64,000 bases of DNA from Anomaloglossus baeobatrachus (GCF_048569485.1 NC_134355.1:561341642-561405641), one strand, 5' to 3'. Counted from the stretch's first letter, positions 1 to 12,662 are shown. Program-made: numbers and translations. Notes: a model not told the origin generated them from the letters alone.

Positions 1-325
1 GGTGTCACACTGCACCCAATCACAGCAGCCGGTGGGCGTGTCTATACTGTGCAGTGAAATAAATAATTAAATAATTAAAACAAACGGCGTGCGGTCCCCC
101 CCAATTTTAAAACCAGCCTGATAAAGCCATACGGCTGAAGGCTGGTATTCTCAGGATGGGGAGCTCCACGTTATGGGGAGCCCCTCAGCCTAACAATATC
201 AGTCAGCAGCCGCCCAGAATTGCCGCATACATTAGATGCGACAGTTCTTGGACTGTACCCGGCTCTTCCCGATTTGCCCTGGTGCGTTGGCAAATCGGGG
301 TAATAAGGAGTTATTGGCAGCCCAT

Positions 326-2100
326 TATGGGGAGATAAGGTATGCACACCAGTGACTATGTAAGGGGAATACATGGAATAGCAGAAACTGCTGTGTGAAT
401 ACTGACATGAAAAATTCAATAGCTATGTGTAAGAATGAAATGTGAAAAATGGAACCTGCATTACTGCCATGAATATATGAATAAAGAGAAATTTAGCTAC
501 TGAATTGATCAATGCAATAGAGCCCCAACACTACGCCAAAGTATTTCTCTACGTTGGGGTCCCTAGCTTGTGTGTGTCCTCTCATGCAGTTAAAAAACTT
601 ACCGTGTATGGGAAGCTGAGACCCAGGCTATATATACGATGTGGATTGGCAATAGGTGTGTATGGGGAGGGTTCACAAACGAAAAACTACTAACAAATAA
701 GAAATAACGTTTGGAACTCCATTCTATGTCTGAACTGGGTGCAAAAACCTAAAAAAACATCACTATGGGGAGATAAGGTATGCACACCAGTGACTATGTA
801 AGGGGAATACATGGAATAGCAGAAACTGCTGTGTGAATACTGACATGAAAAATTCAATAGCTATGTGTAAGAATGAAATGTGAAAAATGGAACCTGCATT
901 ACTGCCATGAATATATGAATAAAGAGAAATTTAGCTACTGAATTGATCAATGCAATAGAGCCCCAACACTACGCCAAAGTATTTCTCTACGTTGGGGTCC
1001 CTAGCTTGTGTGTGTCCTCTCATGCAGTTAAAAAACTTACCGTGTATGGGAAGCTGAGACCCAGGCTATATATACGATGTGGATTGGCAATAGGTGTGTA
1101 TGGGGAGGGTTCACAAACGAAAAACTACTAACAAATAAGAAATAACGTTTGGAACTCCATTCTATGTCTGAACTGGGTGCAAAAACCTAAAAAAACATCA
1201 CTATGGGGAGATAAGGTATGCACACCAGTGACTATGTAAGGGGAATACATGGAATAGCAGAAACTGCTGTGTGAATACTGACATGAAAAATTCAATAGCT
1301 ATGTGTAAGAATGAAATGTGAAAAATGGAACCTGCATTACTGCCATGAATATATGAATAAAGAGAAATTTAGCTACTGAATTGATCAATGCAATAGAGCC
1401 CCAACACTACGCCAAAGTATTTCTCTACGTTGGGGTCCCTAGCTTGTGTGTGTCCTCTCATGCAGTTAAAAAACTTACCGTGTATGGGAAGCTGAGACCC
1501 AGGCTATATATACGATGTGGATTGGCAATAGGTGTGTATGGGGAGGGTTCACAAACGAAAAACTACTAACAAATAAGAAATAACGTTTGGAACTCCATTC
1601 TATGTCTGAACTGGGTGCAAAAACCTAAAAAAACATCACTATGGGGAGATAAGGTATGCACACCAGTGACTATGTAAGGGGAATACATGGAATAGCAGAA
1701 ACTGCTGTGTGAATACTGACATGAAAAATTCAATAGCTATGTGTAAGAATGAAATGTGAAAAATGGAACCTGCATTACTGCCATGAATATATGAATAAAG
1801 AGAAATTTAGCTACTGAATTGATCAATGCAATAGAGCCCCAACACTACGCCAAAGTATTTCTCTACGTTGGGGTCCCTAGCTTGTGTGTGTCCTCTCATG
1901 CAGTTAAAAAACTTACCGTGTATGGGAAGCTGAGACCCAGGCTATATATACGATGTGGATTGGCAATAGGTGTGTATGGGGAGGGTTCACAAACGAAAAA
2001 CTACTAACAAATAAGAAATAACGTTTGGAACTCCATTCTATGTCTGAACTGGGTGCAAAAACCTAAAAAAAATCACTATGGGGAGATAAGGTATGCACAC
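326..2100 (+). repeat. 438-bp tandem repeat array, forward orientation, about 4 copies
   Basis: Four units with a period of exactly 438 bp, nearly identical to one another. Each unit starts near TATGGGGAGATAAGGTATGC and includes a TATATATA stretch. The 62-codon open frame in every unit is preserved only because the units are identical; nothing supports it as a gene. Near-identity means recent amplification or homogenisation. The array ends abruptly mid-unit at about 2099, where orientation flips. Confidence 0.9.
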
Positions 2101-5100
2101 CATCGTATATATAGCCTGGGTCTCAGCTTCCCATACACGGTAAGTTTTTTAACTGCATGAGAGGACACACACAAGCTAGGGACCCCAACGTAGAGAAATA
2201 CTTTGGCGTAGTGTTGGGGCTCTATTGCATTGATCAATTCAGTAGCTAAATTTCTCTTTATTCATATATTCATGGCAGTAATGCAGGTTCCATTTTTCAC
2301 ATTACATTCTTACACATAGCTATTGAATTTTTCATGTCAGTATTCACACAGCAGTTTCTGCTATTCCATGTATTCCCCTTACATAGTCACTGGTGTGCAT
2401 ACCTTATCTCCCCATAGTGATGTTTTTTTAGGTTTTTGCACCCAGTTCAGACATAGAATGGAGTTCCAAACGTTATTTCTTATTTGTTAGTAGTTTTTCG
2501 TTTGTGAACCCTCCCCATACACACCTATTGCCAATCCACATCGTATATATAGCCTGGGTCTCAGCTTCCCATACACGGTAAGTTTTTTAACTGCATGAGA
2601 GGACACACACAAGCTAAGGACCCCAACGTAGAGAAATACTTTGGCGTAGTGTTGGGGCTCTATTGCATTGATCAATTCAGTAGCTAAATTTCTCTTTATT
2701 CATATATTCATGGCAGTAATGCAGGTTCCATTTTTCACATTTCATTCTTACACATAGCTATTGAATTTTTCATGTCAGTATTCACACAGCAGTTTCTGCT
2801 ATTCCATGTATTCCCCTTACATAGTCACTGGTGTGCATACCTTATCTCCCCATAGTGATGTTTTTTTAGGTTTTTGCACCCAGTTCAGACATAGAATGGA
2901 GTTCCAAACGTTATTTCTTATTTGTTAGTAGTTTTTCGTTTGTGAACCCTCCCCATACACACCTATTGCCAATCCACATCGTATATATAGCCTGGGTCTC
3001 AGCTTCCCATACACGGTAAGTTTTTTAACTGCATGAGAGGACACACACAAGCTAGGGACCCCAACGTAGAGAAATACTTTGGCGTAGTGTTGGGGCTCTA
3101 TTGCATTGATCAATTCAGTAGCTAAATTTCTCTTTATTCATATATTCATGGCAGTAATGCAGGTTCCATTTTTCACATTTCATTCTTACACATAGCTATT
3201 GAATTTTTCATGTCAGTATTCACACAGCAGTTTCTGCTATTCCATGTATTCCCCTTACATAGTCACTGGTGTGCATACCTTATCTCCCCATAGTGATGTT
3301 TTTTTAGGTTTTTGCACCCAGTTCAGACATAGAATGGAGTTCCAAACGTTATTTCTTATTTGTTAGTAGTTTTTCGTTTGTGAACCCTCCCCATACACAC
3401 CTATTGCCAATCCACATCGTATATATAGCCTGGGTCTCAGCTTCCCATACACGGTAAGTTTTTTAACTGCATGAGAGGACACACACAAGCTAGGGACCCC
3501 AACGTAGAGAAATACTTTGGCGTAGTGTTGGGGCTCTATTGCATTGATCAATTCAGTAGCTAAATTTCTCTTTATTCATATATTCATGGCAGTAATGCAG
3601 GTTCCATTTTTCACATTTCATTCTTACACATAGCTATTGAATTTTTCATGTCAGTATTCACACAGCAGTTTCTGCTATTCCATGTATTCCCCTTACATAG
3701 TCACTGGTGTGCATACCTTATCTCCCCATAGTGATGTTTTTTTAGGTTTTTGCACCCAGTTCAGACATAGAATGGAGTTCCAAACGTTATTTCTTATTTG
3801 TTAGTAGTTTTTCGTTTGTGAACCCTCCCCATACACACCTATTGCCAATCCACATCGTATATATAGCCTGGGTCTCAGCTTCCCATACACGGTAAGTTTT
3901 TTAACTGCATGAGAGGACACACACAAGCTAGGGACCCCAACGTAGAGAAATACTTTGGCGTAGTGTTGAGGCTCTATTGCATTGATCAATTCAGTAGCTA
4001 AATTTCTCTTTATTCATATATTCATGGCAGTAATGCAGGTTCCATTTTTCACATTTCATTCTTACACATAGCTATTGAATATTTCATGTCAGTATTCACA
4101 CAGCAGTTTCTGCTATTCCATGTATTCCCCTTACATAGTCACTGGTGTGCATACCTTATCTCCCCATAGTGATGTTTTTTTAGGTTTTTGCACCCAGTTC
4201 AGACATAGAATGGAGTTCCAAACGTTATTTCTTATTTGTTAGTAGTTTTTCGTTTGTGAACCCTCCCCATACACACCTATTGCCAATCCACATCGTATAT
4301 ATAGCCTGGGTCTCAGCTTCCCATACACGGTAAGTTTTTTAACTGCATGAGAGGACACACACAAGCTAGGGACCCCAACGTAGAGAAATACTTTGGCGTA
4401 GTGTTGGGGCTCTATTGCATTGATCAATTCAGTAGCTAAATTTCTCTTTATTCATATATTCATGGCAGTAATGCAGGTTCCATTTTTCACATTTCATTCT
4501 TACACATAGCTATTGAATTTTTCATGTCAGTATTCACACAGCAGTTTCTGCTATTCCATGTATTCCCCTTACATAGTCACTGGTGTGCATACCTTATCTC
4601 CCCATAGTGATGTTTTTTTAGGTTTTTGCACCCAGTTCAGACATAGAATGGAGTTCCAAACGTTATTTCTTATTTGTTAGTAGTTTTTCGTTTGTGAACC
4701 CTCCCCATACACACCTATTGCCAATCCACATCGTATATATAGCCTGGGTCTCAGCTTCCCATACACGGTAAGTTTTTTAACTGCATGAGAGGACACACAC
4801 AAGCTAGGGACCCCAACGTAGAGAAATACTTTGGCGTAGTGTTGGGGCTCTATTGCATTGATCAATTCAGTAGCTAAATTTCTCTTTATTCATATATTCA
4901 TGGCAGTAATGCAGGTTCCATTTTTCACATTTCATTCTTACACATAGCTATTGAATTTTTCATGTCAGTATTCACACAGCAGTTTCTGCTATTCCATGTA
5001 TTCCCCTTACATAGTCACTGGTGTGCATACCTTATCTCCCCATAGTGATGTTTTTTTAGGTTTTTGCACCCAGTTCAGACATAGAATGGAGTTCCAAACG

Positions 5101-5112
5101 TTATTTCTTATT
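2100..5112 (-). repeat. 438-bp tandem repeat array, reverse orientation, about 7 copies
   Basis: Same 438-bp unit as the array to its left, in the opposite orientation, about 6.9 copies with only a handful of single-base differences visible. It starts mid-unit at the inversion junction (about 2100) and ends at about 5112, where the ATTGGCAGCCCAT motif of the element resumes. That motif also borders the left array, so the whole inverted array was inserted or expanded at this motif. Confidence 0.9.
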
Positions 5113-5113
5113 T

Positions 5114-5972
5114 ATTGGCAGCCCATAGCTGCCAATAAGTCCTAGATTAATCATGTCAGGCGTCGATGAGATTCCTTCCATGATTAATCTGTAAATTACA
5201 GTAAATAAACACACACATGCCCGAAAAAATCCTTTATTATAAATAAAAAACACAAACATATACCCTGGTTAACCACTTTAATCAGCCCCAAAAAGCCCTC
5301 CTTGTCCGGCGTACTCCAGGATGATGCAGCGTCGCTTCCAGCGCTGGTGCATGGAGGTGACCGGAGCTGCAACAGACACAGCCGCTCCTGTCACCTCCAC
5401 ACAGCTAATGAAGACAGCCGCGCGATCAGCTGAGCTGTCACTGTGGTTACCCGCTGTCACTGGATCCAGCGGTGGATGCAGCGGTGGCCGCGGGTAACCT
5501 CAGTGACAGCTCAGCTGATCGCGCTACTCACCGCTGCTCCTCTCACCTCCACGCAGCAACTGAGGTGAGTAGCGCGATCAGCTGAGCTGTCACTGAGGTT
5601 ACCCGCGGCCACCGCTGGATCCAGTGACAGCGGGTAACCTCACTGACAGCTCAGCTGATCGCGCGGCTGTCTTCAGTTGCTGTGTGAAGCTGACCGGAGC
5701 GGCTGTGTCTGCTGCAGCTCCGGTCACCTCCATGCAGCAGCGCTGGATGCGACGCTGGACCATCCTGGAGTACGCCGGACATGGAGGGCTTTTTGGGGCT
5801 GATTAAAGTGGTTAACCAGGGTATATGTTTGTGTTTTTTATTTCTAATAAAGGATTTTTTCGGGCGTGTGTGTGTTTATTTACTGTAATTTACAGATTAA
5901 TCATGGAAGGTATCTCGGGGAGACGCCTGACATGATTAATCTAGGACTTATTGGCAGCTATGGGCTGCCAAT
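5114..5972. repeat. Inner palindrome of the foldback element
   Basis: Sequence from 5114 is matched in reverse complement by sequence ending at 5972, with arms of roughly 340-370 bp. The centre, about 5450-5620, is GC-rich and made of repeated CAGCTGAGCTGTCACTG-type motifs in both orientations. It can fold into a long hairpin. No coding potential is credible; the two 60-codon frames are mirror images of the arms. Confidence 0.85.
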
Positions 5973-6268
5973 AACTCCTTATTACCCCGATTTGCCAACG
6001 CACCAGGGCAAATCGAGAAGAGCCGGGAACAGTCCCAGAACTGTTGCATCTAATGCGGCTGCTGACTGATATTGTTAGGCTGGGGGGCTCCCCATAACGT
6101 GGAGCTCCCCATCCTGAGAATACCAGCCTTCAGCCGTATGGCTTTATCTGGCTGGTTTTAAAATTGGGGGGGACCGCACACCGTTTGTTTTAATTATTTA
6201 ATCATTTATTTCACTGCACAGCATAGACACGCCCACCGGCTGCTGTGATTGGGTGCAGTGTGACACCT

Positions 6269-6929
6269 GTCACTCAGCGTGGGGGCGTGTCTCACTGTAA
6301 CCAATCATAGGCGCCGGTGGGCGGGGAAAGCAGGGAATACGAGATTGTTTAATGGGCGGCCGGCTTTTTCAAAACAGTAAAAGCCGCCGGAGCAGTGTGA
6401 ATGCCGTGCAGAGCCGGGGATCGGGGATCGGTGAGTATGAGAGAGGGCTGCTCAATTCACTTACTCAGGAGTTTAGCGGTCACCGGTGAGTCCTTCACTG
6501 GTGACCGCTAATCAGGACGCGACACAGACAGAGCCGCAGCATGACAATGAAGTCGGGTGAGGTTCACCCGAGTTCATTCTGACTGTGCGGCTCTGTCTGT
6601 GTCTGCTGTCATCTGCCATTCAGCTCTGCTACATGGCTGTCTGTGGCTGCTGTCAGCGGCCATGTAGCAGAGCATCCCTACACATTACACACGCTTGGCA
6701 AGTCAATAAATAAAAAAATAAAAAAAAAGGGTGCCCAATGCATACGTCACAGAACACATGATCTAAAGGATCGCACACAAAATTGATCAATTTAACATAG
6801 ACTACTAACGCACGTGTGACAGCAAATGAACGACCTACGTGCAATCTCATTCAATCGCATATGCGACCTGGGCGTGTCACATCACATACGAGATCGCACA
6901 CCTAATTGTAAGGTGTAAAGCTGGCTTTA
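6269..6929. other. Right terminal part of the foldback element
   Basis: GC-rich segment with CCAAT-like and GC-box-like words and a short palindrome (GTCACCGGTGA region, about 6470-6510), then an AT-rich stretch and a terminus at about 6929. No gene is seen. Confidence 0.45.
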
Positions 6930-7293
6930 GATGTACAAGATGTACAAGTACAAGTCAAAATTTGGCGAAATAATTCCATCCATAGAAAAGGACGCACGTA
7001 TGCAGGAGTATCAGCAGAAGCTGTTATGCAATCTTAGCTCGGCTTTTCCACCAAACACCAGTGGTGCACAGAGTGAATCTCCCAGTTGTAACTTGCCAAG
7101 CATGGGACTGTCGAGTTATCATCAGTCGACAGTTGTCCACCAGCAACACCGTATCTGGTGGTAACAGCAATTTTATGGAATTGTTTCATAATTGTTTTAG
7201 ACCATCCTTTGCAAGGCCACAAGAGACAAAAAGTCTAACACATAGTCAACGGCTGGAGAGGATGATACAGGAGTATCTCCAAATGCTTACGCC

Positions 7294-7500
7294 TTGGTGA
7301 TCTTGTCGTGTCCCGCAGCCAGCGTTGTCTCGGAACGTGTCTTCAGTGCTGCTAGGTGTGTGCTGACAGATAAGCGCACGCGTCTGTCCAGTGACAATGT
7401 GGACAGACTAACGTTCATCAAGATGAACAAGTCATGGATCCGCAAGGACTTTGCTACCCCTGTGTCATCCTGGGGACAGATAAGGCTGGCGTATTTTTGA
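7294..7500 (+). pseudogene. hAT transposase C-terminal fragment
   Basis: The frame carries the hAT C-terminal dimerisation signature: SERVFSAA followed by LTDKRTRLSSDNVDRLTFIK and a tryptophan-containing tail (NKSWIRKDF). This is the last ~65 residues of a hAT transposase, which normally exceeds 550 residues. No BED finger or catalytic core is recognisable upstream; 6930-7293 gives only short frames. It is a DNA-transposon relic, not a host gene. Its termini were not found with confidence; the surrounding 6930-8371 is probably the same relic. Confidence 0.75.
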
Positions 7501-7855
7501 ATGTGCTTGATGCAAATCAACAGGTGAAGTTTGCAATTGGGGCACAAGTGATGCCACTGAAGTGGTGTGTGTGGCCCAATTTTTGGAAAAAAGGTAGACT
7601 CTGCTTGGAGTCCCCTTGCTGCGTTTTTAAAAATGATCCAAGCTCAGCAAGTCATGGTTCAGCAGGGACTTTTCTACCCAGGTGTCATCCTGGGGACAGT
7701 TAAGGCTGGCGTATTTTTGAATGTGCTTGATGCAAATCAACATGTGAAGTTTGCAACTGGGGCACAAGTGATGCCACTGAAGTAGTGTGTGTGACCCAAT
7801 TTTTGGAAAAAAAGGAGACTCTGCTTGGAGTCCCCTTGCTGTGTTCTACATGATT
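7445..7855 (+). repeat. Tandem duplication, two copies of about 200 bp
   Basis: Sequence around 7460-7640 (GTCATCCTGGGGACAG, then GCACAAGTGATGCCACTGAA, then GTCCCCTTGCTG) recurs at about 7685-7850 with a few differences. The first copy overlaps the end of the hAT reading frame, so this is a duplication of the transposon's 3' tail. Confidence 0.75.
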
Positions 7856-8371
7856 TTAGAAGGTCATGACATGCCTATATCTGTGTCTCCTCCTCCTTTT
7901 ACTCGTCTAGCTCTTTTGTTTTCGCAGCAGCCATATTGAAGGTGATGAAGTCCTCCAGAGCTGAGACACATTAGTAACGTCCTGAACATCGCACTACTGC
8001 TTACCTTTTTCTAATTGGGTATTCTGGTGCCATCTCTTCCCCAATGATTAATGCACACGTATTTAGCCGTATTGTGTGACACCTTTCTATCATTGCCAGT
8101 ATTAATTTTTTTTAACGGTTATTGATAAAGTGTCTCTTTTGTGGGATTGTAGCAGAGGGGCTAGTATTTGCTCATCAAAAAGCTGTGGATGCACATAGCA
8201 CTGTCACTCTTTCACCATTTTTCCATTGTTGGATAACTTTTGGTTGGTACTAACCACTGCACAATAGATGAAGGTTTTGTTATGCATACCCAACATCTAT
8301 TCACACACAGAGCACCCCAAAATGAACAATAGTTGACAAATTGGGTGCTGTGCCCAAATGTGTGTTGCATG
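7856..8371. other. No gene seen; probable hAT 3' remnant
   Basis: AT-rich non-coding sequence between the hAT tail duplication and the LTR element at 8372. I see no open frame, RNA gene or clear terminal repeat. Confidence 0.4.
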
Positions 8372-9610
8372 TGTGACGCCCTGGGCAAGCCAGGGGTCAC
8401 AGGTCACAACACCACCACACCCCACACCCCAGGTAGGCACATCACAGCTAAACTACAAATCCTTGTTGCCTTCCTCCAGAGGCTGATGGTTCACACCAGG
8501 GTGTGGGCCAGGCGGTTGGCTCCGCCCACCAAGGAGGACACAGCTCTGGAGGCGGGAGAAACCAGGCAGATTAGCCCAGGCAGGGCTCGAGTGAAGAACA
8601 GTTAGGGGAGTGAAGGAGTAAACAACTAAGTGAAAGTAGTGAAAGTAGAAAAGTGAAAAGGAGAAAAGCAAGTGAGGTGACAAGAAGGAAGGAAAGCCTG
8701 AAGGGTCCAGCTTTGTGTAGGGCCAGATCAGCAAGGTCAGCGACGGCGGTGACTGTCTGGAGGGGGACCGTTTGGAAGTTCCTGGAAGGACCCCGTTGGC
8801 TGTGTGCCCGGTGGTCTGGAGCAGTGTTCCGAAGGACAGTCAGCACCAGAGCAGGGGCCTCTCGGCCCCGGCAAGGCTAGGAGTCGCCAAATTTGCCGAA
8901 TCCGTCAGTGAAGGGGACGTAGATCCCCCAACAACCAAGTCCCGATTGAAGGCAACAGCCCAACCCGAATCGGAGAGACACCGCCACCGCCACGGCACCA
9001 GTTTCTCAGGGCCAGCGCCTGCGGGCAAAGTGTAGGGCTCCTCCGGCCCAGATTGAAGCCGGGGAGCGGGTAACCGGAGGGAATCCACCGCTACCACAAG
9101 TCAACCATAGGTGCAAGGAAGAGGGACATCACCGTCACCTACCGGGAGTGCAGGTGCAGCCGTCTGTGGGACCGTCCTACCAGCCGTTTGGTTTACCGTA
9201 AAACTGTGTCCACGTCTCAGGCTGAGTGAGTACCACAGTGCCGCAAGGCACAACGCTGCCCCCGCGTCCCTGCGCCCACCAGGCCCCGCACCTCACAAAC
9301 CTTCACCGGACCCCGGGATCACCAACCCCTGCCCACGGAGGGGCAACACAACACCTGGCTGCTCCGCATCACCATCCCCGGGATCCCCGTATTGAGCAGT
9401 GGTGGTGCAATCAACACAACCGTGGGTGGCGTCACGGACAATAATCATCCCCACACCCAACAACTCCCTTTCACTCACGGGCGAGGAGTGCCGCTCGAGA
9501 AACCCCCGGGATCCGGCCTACGGCTCGAGCCACCACTGAGCAGCGGCCGCCGGACCCGAGCAGAAGGGGGTGAGCGTAGTGTGCCGACACCCTCCTCCCC
9601 GCCCGCGACA
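8372..9610 (+). repeat. 5' LTR of the element at 8372
   Basis: 1239 bp, starting TGTGACGCCC and ending GCCCGCGACA. Contains a purine-rich stretch of GTGAAAGTAG-like words at about 8630-8700 and a GC-rich 3' half. Confidence 0.92.
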
Positions 9611-9875
9611 ACTTGGCGTCACGAACAGGATCTTACCGCTCTGCCGTCTGGTAGAGGTGCGCCTTGTTACCGCCGGAGGCATCCGGCGGAAAAATTTCAG
9701 AAGCCGCCATCTTTGGCGCGAAAAGTTCCCGCTCGAGCGTCTTCTCGAGCAGTAGAGGCGCGAAGGTCAGAACCCCGCCCCGAGAGAGGAGGGGCCGGAA
9801 AGAGCTAATGGGGACGCGATGGCGGCTGGCTGCATGTAACAACGCAGCTAAAAAGACGGGGACACGAATGGAGAA

Positions 9876-10376
9876 ATGGCAGCGTCCTCGAATTGGAGAG
9901 CGGGAATACCCGCCACCGGAGTACCCAAGCTCTGGGGGAAACGAGGCGGAGTAGCTTTTGAGGACTGCGGCCCGGGTGAGCTCCCCGCCGGGACCGCTGC
10001 ATGGCTGGAGCGGGAGCTGGGCCGATTCTGCGTGAAGGTGAGGGCGCAGAGCCTGCAGCAGTTGATGGATTGGAAGGCAGAGATGCGAAGGATGGTTGCC
10101 GTAGTGGGGGCCCGTGAGCAAGGGGCCGCTGCGGCCGTGCCGCGTCGCGATCAGTCCACCCAAACCCCAGAACCGGCCCTGATTGAGTGGGAGACAGACA
10201 TAAGCACCGCGGCTGGAGGTCCGAAGAGGATGTCGTTGATGGAGGAAGAGGTCCCAAGTATGCCGCCTCCGCCGCCATTTCTAACGGCTGTCAGTGGTTC
10301 GGGGTTGAACTGCCAGTGGGAGAAAAATCCCATGTACCGCTCGGTCCCGGAGTGGGCCGACCCCCTGCGGTGGTAG
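9876..10376 (+). CDS. Gag-like N-terminal reading frame in the LTR element
   Basis: An open frame in the internal region, rich in alanine, arginine and proline, with a helical stretch (about residues 45-80, WLERELGRFCVKVRAQSLQQ). I recognise no capsid or zinc-knuckle motif. Position just after the primer-binding site suggests a reduced gag. It could equally be a chance frame in GC-rich DNA. Treat as a fossil part of the element. Confidence 0.4.
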   Translation: MAASSNWRAGIPATGVPKLWGKRGGVAFEDCGPGELPAGTAAWLERELGRFCVKVRAQSLQQLMDWKAEMRRMVAVVGAREQGAAAAVPRRDQSTQTPEPALIEWETDISTAAGGPKRMSLMEEEVPSMPPPPPFLTAVSGSGLNCQWEKNPMYRSVPEWADPLRW

Positions 10377-11022
10377 CCGCCTCAAGGGCAGCGGATGCCC
10401 GTTGCACCGTCCCCGTTGGGACCACCATTCTGTTGTTGTTTAAAAGTTGAAAATGAAAAATGATTGATCCAAGAAGAAGTTACCTGATTGTCTGTAGTGA
10501 TTGAACCGGCCGGAGCCGGCACCGTTGTCCCCGAGGGGACCGTGTAAAAGTTGCATAAGGGACTCCTTATGGACAAGCCCGTGAACTTGCAGGGCACCAC
10601 AAACGTTAAGTGGCTTGTAAATATGTTGTTTACCGTTACCGTTTTCCGCAATGCCGCCTCCGGAGAGGCAGGTTGGAGGGAGGGCCCTGAGCAGAGCAGG
10701 CTGGGGCCCAGCCACCAAAGGAACCGGTGGCTACCCTCTGGAGGGAAGGACAGATCCCGCTCGGGTAACTTGTGCTGGACTGTGGGTCAAGGGGTGCTGC
10801 CTGGGCTTTAGGGGCAGCATCAGGGCCAGGTTGCTTGGGTGGGAGAGAGCGGAAACCGTAACCGTAAACCGTTTGCAACGTTAAAAGAAATGTGCCTCCC
10901 GTCTTGGGAAGAGTTATTATTAAAAATGTAAATATGTTAATTTCAAATGTTATCTTTTTCAGAAAAATAAAACCGGTGTAGGACGGCAGTCCGCGGACGG
11001 TCTGCATTTTGCTAAGGGGGAA

Positions 11023-12262
11023 TGTGACGCCCTGGGCAAGCCAGAGGTCACAGGTCACAACACCACCACACCCCACACCCCAGGTAGGCACATCACAGCT
11101 AAACTACAAATCCTTGTTGCCTTCCTCCAGAGGCTGATGGTTCACACCAGGGGGTGGGCCAGGCGGTTGGCTCCGCCCACCAAGGAGGACACAGCTCTGG
11201 AGGCGGGAGAAACCAGGCAGATTAGCCCAGGCAGGGCTCGAGTGAAGAACAGTTAGGGGAGTGAAGGAGTAAACAACTAAGTGAAAGTAGTGAAAGTAGA
11301 AAAGTGAAAAGGAGAAAAGCAAGTGAGGTGACAAGAAGGAAGGAAAGCCTGAAGGGTCCAGCTTTGTGTAGGGCCAGATCAGCAAGGTCAGCGACGGCGG
11401 TGACTGTCTGGAGGGGGACCGTTTGGAAGTTCCAGGAAGGACCCCGTTGGCTGTGTGCCCGGTGGTCTGGAGCAGTGTTCCGAAGGACAGTCAGCACCAG
11501 GGCAGGGGCCTCTCGGACCCCGGCAAGGCTAGGAGTCGCCAAATTTGCCGAATCCGTCAGTGAAGGGGACGTAGATCCCCCAACAACCAAGTCCCGATTG
11601 AAGGCAACAGCCCAACCCGAATCGGAGAGACACCGCCACCGCCACGGCACCAGTTTCTCAGGGCCAGCGCCTGCGGGCAAAGTGTAGGGCTCCTCCGGCC
11701 CAGATTGAAGCCGGGGAGCGGGTAACCGGAGGGAATCCACCGCTACCACAAGTCAACCATAGGTGCAAGGAAGAGGGACATCACCGTCACCTACCGGGAG
11801 TGCAGGTGCAGCCGTCTGTGGGACCGTCCTACCAGCCGTTTGGTTTACCGTAAAACTGTGTCCACGTCTCAGGCTGAGTGAGTACCACAGTGCCGCAAGG
11901 CACAACGCTGCCCCCGCGTCCCTGCGCCCACCAGGCCCCGCACCTCACAAACCTTCACCAGGCCCCGGGATCACCAACCCCTGCCCACGGAGGGGCAACA
12001 CAACACCTGGCTGCTCCGCATCACCATCCCCGGGATCCCCGTATTGAGCAGCGGTGGTGCAATCACCACAACCGTGGGTGGAGTCTCGGACAATAATCAT
12101 CCCCACACCCAACAACTCCCTTTCACTCACGGGCGAGGAGTGCCGCTCGAGAAACCCCCGGGATCCGGCCTACGGCTCGAGCCACCACTGAGCAGCGGCC
12201 GCCGGACCCGAGCAGAAGGGGGTGAGCGTAGTGTGCCGACACCCTCCTCCCCGCCCGCGACA
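11023..12262 (+). repeat. 3' LTR of the element at 8372
   Basis: 1240 bp, about 99% identical to the left LTR, preceded directly by a purine tract. Confidence 0.92.
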
Positions 12263-12414
12263 CATGTCAAAGGCATGCATATACTATTTGCATGAACTGT
12301 GGATGACCATGAAAAAATAATGTGACAAGATCAAAAAAGAACACTGATGATGTGTGCACACGGGCAATAATGCTCCTTTTGATCTTGATATTAGATTTAA
12401 GCGTAATGGAATCA

Positions 12415-12645
12415 GTATTTAATTTACCCCGTTATATAGCACTATTAGTTCCACAGCTCTTTAAAAAATCATTGTCCCTATTGGGGCTTGCAATGTAAAG
12501 TGTCTAACAGCAAGTCTTTGGGAGGAAACTGGACAACCTGGAGCAAATCCATGCAAACATGGGGAGAACATATAAAACTCTTTGCAGCTGTTGTCCATGG
12601 TCTATTTTGAACCCAGGACCCTGTAAGAGTGTGTCCAGTGCCCTG
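12415..12645 (-). mobile_element. Old SINE with L2-type tail
   Basis: Read on the minus strand: a GGGTTCAAA promoter-box-like word, then a TGTTCTCCCCATGTTTGC / TTTCCTCCCA body, a GCCCCAATAGGGACAATG core and a GAGCTGTGGAACTAATAGTG / CTATATAA tail. This is a diverged copy of the SINE at 27090. Confidence 0.7.
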
Positions 12646-12662
12646 CCTGCCTCGAATATATT

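Larger units (their letters stand above)
1..6929. mobile_element. Large foldback DNA transposon, left end outside window
   Basis: Bases 1-325 return in reverse complement at 5960-6268, so the element has long terminal-type arms. Between them lie two opposed arrays of a 438-bp repeat and a second palindrome. Beyond 6268 the sequence continues GC-rich, with self-complementary patches, to about 6929, where it ends in GTAAAGCTGGCTTTAG, a terminus of the kind seen on amphibian MITEs. The matching left terminus would lie before the window. No transposase is encoded. The superfamily is uncertain, since no target duplication can be checked with one end missing. Confidence 0.65.
8372..12262 (+). mobile_element. 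Non-autonomous LTR retrotransposon, Ty3/gypsy-like ends
   Basis: Two direct LTRs of about 1240 bp (TGTGACGCCC...GCGACA) enclose only about 1.4 kb. A primer-binding site (ACTTGGCGTCACGAAC) follows the left LTR directly and a purine tract (GCTAAGGGGGAA) precedes the right LTR. A 4-bp duplication CATG flanks it (8368-8371 and 12263-12266). There is no protease, reverse transcriptase or integrase, so it depends on another element. The LTRs differ at roughly a dozen sites by eye (about 1%), so insertion was recent. LTR ends and primer site match the gypsy copy at 18805. Confidence 0.9.

Noticed and set aside
505-4865. Identical 62-codon frames (MINAIEPQHYAKVFL...) repeated ten times as a candidate small-protein gene family
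   Set aside because: They are copies of one satellite unit, so identity reflects repeat homogenisation; there is no family, signal or splice evidence.
326-5112. CRISPR-like or regulatory array
   Set aside because: Units are 438 bp, contiguous without unique spacers, and in two orientations, in eukaryotic DNA.
8453-12295. Overlapping frames in both LTRs on both strands (for example MKRRKASEVTRRKES..., MSSGGAI...)
   Set aside because: They lie in long terminal repeats and recur because the LTRs are duplicated.
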